NCBI GenBank assembly: GCA_002633005.1
Contig: NMRA01000802.1
Coordinates: forward strand, 1 to 64,000
DNA length: 64,000 nt
Reading direction: 5' to 3'
Origin: Phoronis australis
Lineage: Eukaryota; Phoronida; Phoronidae
The position numbers and the translations under genes were made by a program. This document shows positions 58,133 to 64,000 of the stretch, piece by piece. The notes below the pieces were generated by a model that saw only the letters and a list, made by a program, of their open reading frames with translations, was not told the origin of the DNA and searched no databases. Positions within the stretch are counted from its first letter, which is position 1. Each line of letters starts with the position of its first letter.

Positions 58133-61100
58133 ATGAAAATCACAAGAATAAGTGTTCACCAAGTCGACCTTACTCTTAAAGAGACCACGTACAAGTGGTC
58201 AGATAACAAAGGCGTTTCAGGATTCGATTCCACCGTTGTGAGAGTCGATACTGACGACGGTGTAACTGGGTTTGGTGAGGTGAGTAACCACAAGTAACAA
58301 GCTTCTGGCATTATGAATAAACAGGACTATATGACAAGAACAATGTTACATTATTAGGCAAATTGACGTCTAGGTAGAGTCCTGGACAGTTCCACCGGAT
58401 CCATGTTTCCAATTGCCCTGGTTCTCGTTCCACCAATGTCGCGGACTGAGCTGAGTTCAAAGTCCTGATCCAGTATATTACGACACACTGTAGACATACA
58501 TGTGACACAGCTATTAACGCGAGACCATCATGTGAGGATCCGAACATTCCGTATTCACCCAACTTTGACTTCATGTCCACTATCAGGTATGACGTCACTT
58601 TCTCTTGCAGAATCCACACACCAGCTCTTGGCTGACCGTCTCTGACACAATAACCTACATGTAATGATCAGAGCGGCGTAGAATATCCCACGAAACAGTA
58701 GGCCTAGTCCGCTTATCGATCTTAACCGAGTTTGGCCATGCGCTTAGAATTCATAAGTTTTTTTGGGCAGATTATTTAAAATACTTCACCCTGACTGTTC
58801 ACGTGGCGGATCACGTATGTTCTAAGTATGTCTTACTTGAGCGTTTTTTGTCTAGTAAAAGAAACAGTTTCAAATGTAGCGACAAGTTACATGAAAAGAG
58901 ATAACACAGTTGAAAACACCGGTATTTGTACATTGAACTTGTAAGTGAACATAATCTAATTAACAATATCAAAAATTCAACATTGTTTGTTATTAACCAG
59001 AAATCGGAGCCAGAGTTGAGGTATAAGTGTCATATAATGCCAACAATTTAGTGTAGGGCCTACTATAGGTGTTTTGTTTGGGACCTGATTGCATGTTGAG
59101 AGTTATTAAAACTGATGCAGTTTTATTACTTTGCAAACCACTTTCAGAACGTTTGATGATCAAACCGGCTATGGCGAGCCGACATTGACTATCATATGTA
59201 CCTTTTGAACTTGATGTCGGAGGGAACTGTTGAAGTAGTCCCGTAATTGCAATACGGAAAACAATATCGTATGGCCGTAGGCGACTTATGCACATGACGG
59301 CGTTTTTCCGTTCAGTGACTTATCAGACGTAGAGGGTTCTGAGCGTGGGATAATATCAGCTTCTTTGACAACTGCCAAGCACAGTCTTTTGTCAAGTATG
59401 AAAACGGGCAGGCCAATTATCTACATGTACCAGACCACGTGCGAACAGTCAAACCCAGAGCGAATTGGTACATTCGTAAAAATAGATTGTCGTAATTTCG
59501 GTTGTAGTTGGGCGATTTTGGCAATTCAAAAACTAAACTTGGTCACCATCTGACGAGGATTTCAGAAATTCTTTTAGTTTATGTTCAAATATGTTATAAC
59601 TTAATTTTTATATTTAGCAGCACAGGCGGCCAGTCAGGCGAGAGATTAGAGCAATTATCGAACAAAAGAGATCTGGCACTCCAACCATGAATGCCAGAAT
59701 GGAGTTAATCAGTCGCAGTCGTGTAAGATATTGGCTACAGGGGTGTTCATCCCAGTTTGTTGTTGGGCTATAAAATCGAACAAGTAAGGAGCAACGGGAA
59801 AACGCCGTAATGCAATTCGTGTACGAGTACGATAATGTTAGCCTGCATCGCTGCAGACTACTGTAATGGCCACTGGCAATAACTGTGCAACAATTCATCC
59901 TCTAGCGTTACAGTATGTCAGCTATACTGCACACTTACTACTGTGGTACCCCGATTGTTTGTAAGAAATAATTTCACTGTTCAACACTAAAACACCGTGC
60001 ACTGCCTGTGGTATGTTCACAAACAAATACACCAAATATAAATAAATGTTTAACCGTCACCCTAATTAGTTTGCAAGGCGCCGGAGATTTCAAACTGACA
60101 GCATTTGGAGATTCACGAGATTGCAATCTTAGATAACGAATTATTATGTATAATAATGATTGATAATTAATATCTGTTACTTAGACTAGGTATGGTTGAG
60201 CACCAAATTGTTTGAGTAATTTTACTAAAATTAAAAAGAAAACAATGACTGATTTTGCCAAGTTGTTCCTCTGATAGATATGTCCGTTAGGGGCCTACTA
60301 CTTGCCTTCGTACGCGGCGGGCGTGCGAACTGGCATCAAAGAACTCGGCCCGAACTTGATCGGCGAAGACCCGTGTCAGCTAGGAGTACTGAATGCCAAG
60401 ATGGACTATTGGTTGAAAGGACATCCTTATGTCAAGTCTCCGATTGACATGGCATGCTGGGATATTCTTGGAAAGGTACTTACAATAGCTCCTTAGCGGT
60501 CTTGAAGTCGGATTTAAGTTTCTTTTTAGCCGTGTACAACTTCAACCACCACAACTAACCCACAATCCAAATTCCGTATGTTTTGGAATTTGCGCAAGTA
60601 GGAGGCTGAAAACAACCTGAGAAAGATATGTGTTTGATATAGAGCAACATGGAAGACAAAATACAATGATTGACAATTTGATTTCAGTTTTGTACAGCAT
60701 CGCGTGAAGTTTACGGTAATAAAATTCAATGCATTGCTGGTAATGCTCTTTTTCTCTTTATATCGTTAGACATCTTCAGTAAATTTACCTGAAATTTATC
60801 ATCACGTGACAAAATCGTCAACTGAACCTCTTTTGGTAACATTTACTTAAATATTTCACCCGATGTTCTTGCGGAGACGGTGATACTGCTGTTCCCCCCA
60901 AGCCGTGGGTGAATTGAAACATGAAACCTCGGGGCAGTATTGACCATGTTACTAGAAGATTTTGATTTATAACTTTTTCGCATCAAGTCCTTTATTTGAA
61001 AGATTATTAGCGCCCATCAGCTGGAATTTGTCTTTAGTTGTCAGAAATCTGACACTGTTCAGTTTGAAATCCTTAGTTCATCCGAGTTTGTCAACCAATT

Positions 61101-62349
61101 GATACTCCTAAAAATAAGCCACCGAATGTACCAATCGACCCATGTGTCTAACAACTCGCCTGTGGAGCCCCCCTCCACCTGGCCCGGACCGGCTTCCTCT
61201 CCATCCCGCTCCTCGTCTACCCTCTTACTTACAGTACATGTACGCTGTACTCTTCAACAGAAAGAAAATATAAAACACACGTTACTACATTTAACTCTAA
61301 AAGACATCTTCTCTTCACTTAAGGTTACTGGACTTTCGGTCTGCACCTTGCTGGGAGGTCGTTATGGTGACAACGTACGTCTCTACAGAGCAATTAGTCA
61401 AGACAGTCCTTCGAATATGGCAGCCAGCGTGGCTAAATATAAAGGTGAAGGATACACCATGTTTCAGGTAAAACTATCTTGATATCCTGAAAACAACTGT
61501 AACCCACCTAAATCTTTGTGATAATCGACAGAATTAAATAAAAATCGTTGGGCTTTTTCACGAAATGTATAACACACGTCCACCTTTGATGTCACGCTCT
61601 TTTGACACAATATTCGTTATTTTCCGCATGACGTTATAATGTAGATCTTGACAATTTTTTGGCACCAAGTTGGACTTTCGTCTTTTCTAACGGAATATCA
61701 AGGAACCGAAACCGTTTTTCAATAGCATATAATCTTACAGGCGTACTGTGTATGTTCACCACTTTTGGCAATTACTTCGTCAAACGATAATCCTAAACAT
61801 TGAACGCTTGTATACATGTACGTATGCATTATTATTAAGGTATAGACTGTAGTTAATCGGAAACAAAAGTGTCCTGTCCGAAGCAAGCTGCGACAGAAAC
61901 AGTTTGGCGTGTCACTTGGTGTAGGTGAATGGTGCTGAGTTCTGGAATTGTCCAGGTTTTTAAAAGTACACCTAAACTTTAAAATGTTGGTCGAAGAACA
62001 CCAACTTGTCATTTTCATTGTAAACGGAGTTCAGGAGCCAGGTCGCTGTCCATAACAAAGGACAACTTTATGAAGATCTAAGTGTGCCTATACTGAAAGT
62101 ACTGGTTCGATTATTTTATTTCCTAATCTTACCGCAGGCATCTTGGACAATAAACGTCATATAATGTTCTTTTCATTAATTGCTGCATGAGAAGTGACAT
62201 GACGGTGAACTCATAGCAAATCTCAATTTCAGTTAAAAGCTGGTGGTAATCCTGATGACGACATGGAGCGTATACGATGTGTTCGCCAAGTATTGGAACC
62301 CTCCGACACATTAGTCGTCGACGCAAACACGGGCTGGTTACCGCATCAG
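58133..62349 (+). CDS. Enolase-superfamily (MR/MLE) sugar-acid/amino-acid dehydratase or epimerase, 5' part
   Basis: Four exons, all junctions GT/AG and phase 0: 58133-58279, 60278-60475, 61324-61467 and 62233-62349 (202 residues); the gene continues past the window edge. The ATG follows an in-frame stop nine bases upstream. Residues 1-115 form the N-terminal capping domain ([41 protein letters not shown]). Then the barrel begins with [17 protein letters not shown] and the FQ|LK motif; Lys165 aligns with the second Lys of the KxK catalytic motif, with Gln163 at the first position. VVDANTGW supplies the first metal ligand (Asp193). The remaining Glu/Asp ligands and second catalytic base lie in exons not seen. 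The overall pattern fits the cis-3-hydroxyproline dehydratase / 4-hydroxyproline-betaine epimerase branch, known mainly from bacteria; substrate is inferred. Intron 1 holds a MITE. Confidence 0.92.
59297..59806 (+). mobile_element. MITE family B, longest copy, within intron 1
   Basis: ACGGCGTTTTTCCGTT (59297-59312) and AACGGGAAAACGCCGT (59791-59806) are inverted repeats with one mismatch. The left half matches 3401-3620, the right half matches 55770-55927. 510 bp, non-coding. Flanks 'ATGCAC' and 'ATGCAA' hint at a target duplication but do not prove one. Confidence 0.82.
61615..61750 (+). repeat. Dispersed repeat family D, copy 2 (in intron 3)
   Basis: Ordered similarity to 31655-31805: GACGTTATAATGTA, 'CACCAAGTTGGACTTTCGTC', TTCTAACGGAATATCAAGGA and the TTTTTCAATAGCATA block. 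Confidence 0.7.
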
Positions 62350-64000
62350 GTACAGCAGCAATAGTCGTTTTTCTCACGTAATTAACCGCGACAATGTTGT
62401 GCTTGATTTGAACGCACGATGGCAGCAAAAATGTTTCCGTCACTTATTGGCGCTGCAAGCTATTGTAAAAATACTTATTGTTTGACCACCAGTCCCGCGT
62501 CCTAATTCTCAGTACCGCTTGGCTGTCTAAAGGGATAACGGAATTAGTACGGTTGGCTCTTTCTCGACTATTGCGAAAGGTAATTTAGACCGGTTTAAAT
62601 TTGATACGCAGTACGCTCGAAAAGGCCAGACCAGCGAACGTACCAAAGTTTCTATTACACAAGCGCAATGCAAAAGCTAGGTTTTGTTCGGACTATTTTT
62701 CTCGACCGTCTAAACTTTTCTCCCCAATTCCAATTCACGCGAGTGCGGAATTCTTCCCGCCAAGGTATTAGCCAGGATATTGCTATTGCCCGTTTAAAAA
62801 TCGGTGATTTGTCATATGATTTGCGAGGCACGTACATGTACATGTAGTGCCGAGTGGGGGGGGGGGGGTCGGGAGTTGGAAACCCTCTCTCGACTAGGAA
62901 ACTTTTAATTTTCTGCTTATTTGATAATTTTTGTTGTTGGTATGTTTTGGTGAACGGAACAGTCTAAAATTGCCTCTTAACTGCGTTTCCGACGTTTTTT
63001 CAATGCATGCAGTGCGCAAGTAGGTCAAGAGTTTACAGCCTTCACAAATACTCTCTTCACATCGAATTCGTCGACGTAGAAAAGGCCGCTTTTGTGCAGG
63101 GGTCGACGGTTGGTCGACGGCCCGACACTGAGCAGTTAACTCTTCGGCACTCGGACAAGTGAAAGTTCAAGTTACTTGCCTGACCAGCAACTTGAATTGG
63201 AAATTTTACGCCCTTTGAACGTAATTTTTCGATTATTGGAAGAGCTCACGTATATGCTGGTAGCAGTTCAGTTGGTGAGTGACTTGCAAAATCTTGCTTT
63301 TGATCAAGACACTTGGGTTACCGCACGCTCACTGGGGCGACGTTCTTGCTGTTGCTGTAAACAGATGACAATTTTAAAGTTAACCATGTCTCAAAATAAG
63401 AATAGAAGTGGCAATTGGTAGCCTGACCCCTAATGCGGTCCCGCGTTGCTACTTTTTATGCACGATGAATTTTAAAGGTTAGGACGGTGGAATGTTATTC
63501 CTGACAAGTGAAGAAGGTGACAATTTGGTACGGTAGGTTATTACGCTGCTCTAAAACATGTACCGACCACAAACCAATCCGGACTATCTCCAATGCCAAA
63601 GCAGCGTAAAATTTGGATTATCATCTATTCACATTGCCAGTCCAATGTATAGCCTACATGCAGGCTAGCGGGAGAAGGGAGACTGTGGTCTTTCACGTTA
63701 GGACGGTAGGTCTCTATGTACAGTATGTCTAGGATTTTCTAATGCACGCAGATTTTTTGTTCATCTCAAACGAAAGATGAATCGTAAATCACCAACGGTA
63801 TCTCTAAGGAAAGTGACGATTGTAAACCGGTGATGGCGGCTAAGAATTAAAACTAGGATATTAATTGGCGAAGTGGCTGAGCAACCTTCTGAGAAGTGTT
63901 TATTGTCGAATAGCCTGCACCGAGGAGGTGGTAAGCGATTCTTGATCACCCTTTCCACCAAAATTTTTACGTACCAACCATTCCGAGTTCATAGACCACG
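62350..64000 (+). other. Intron 4 (incomplete)
   Basis: Follows the donor CAG|GTACAG at 62350. No exon matching the remaining barrel strands of the enzyme is found before the window end, so the intron is longer than 1.6 kb. Contains a 13-G run at 62856-62868 and a double TACATGTA at 62832-62845. Confidence 0.6.

Noticed and set aside
61099-61482. 127-codon ORF as a gene of its own
   Set aside because: Only 61324-61467 is coding, as exon 3; the upstream part is intron with a polypyrimidine-AG acceptor.
63851-63930. tRNA-like A box (TGGCGAAGTGG) near 63867
   Set aside because: No B box of adequate quality follows at the right distance and no stems form.

Overview
This is 64 kb of animal nuclear DNA, AT-rich and gene-poor. 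Evidence for a metazoan: spliced genes with GT/AG introns, a secreted insulin-like-growth-factor-binding (IB) domain, tRNA-derived and LINE sequences, mariner and CACTA-like transposons, many short terminal-inverted-repeat elements and a very long (CA)n tract. The dense invertebrate-style repeats and a roughly 20-fold excess of the palindrome TACATGTA suggest a marine invertebrate (echinoderm, hemichordate, amphioxus or mollusc); the sequence does not let me choose between them.

Only two host protein genes can be supported. At 45.6-46.4 kb, minus strand, a signal-peptide exon encodes a 12-cysteine IGFBP N-terminal domain behind a TATA-type promoter; it may continue into further exons. From 58.1 kb to beyond the right edge, plus strand, four exons encode the first 202 residues of an enolase-superfamily (mandelate racemase/muconate lactonizing type) enzyme, most like the cis-3-hydroxyproline dehydratase / hydroxyproline-betaine epimerase branch.

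The rest is mobile and repetitive DNA. The largest object is a 7.7 kb CACTA/EnSpm-like transposon (14.8-22.5 kb) with TA target duplications, short terminal inverted repeats and subterminal fields of TGACTGA motifs. Its transposase is broken by a stop, a homopolymer frameshift and a 0.6 kb 5'-truncated LINE that has its own target duplication. It also holds a proline/serine-rich ORF followed by a pair of ~180 bp direct repeats. Other elements: a dead mariner (51.2-52.5 kb, TA duplications, third catalytic Asp lost); a 1.95 kb TTAA-flanked element (38.4-40.4 kb); a 242 bp TTAA-flanked MITE inside a TCTATCGATAGA minisatellite; a 1 kb foldback with 12-bp duplications and a nested MITE (32.0-33.0 kb); several copies of a MITE with ACGGCGTTTTYCCGTT ends; several GGCGGATC-type elements; several foldbacks; two tRNA-like segments. 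At 54-57.6 kb two inverted arrays of a 21-bp repeat enclose a 631-bp tandem duplication whose junction carries an N and may be an assembly artefact.

Large stretches (for example 28.5-31.6, 33.2-36.1, 40.4-43.1 and 46.4-48.0 kb) show no gene I can support by reading.
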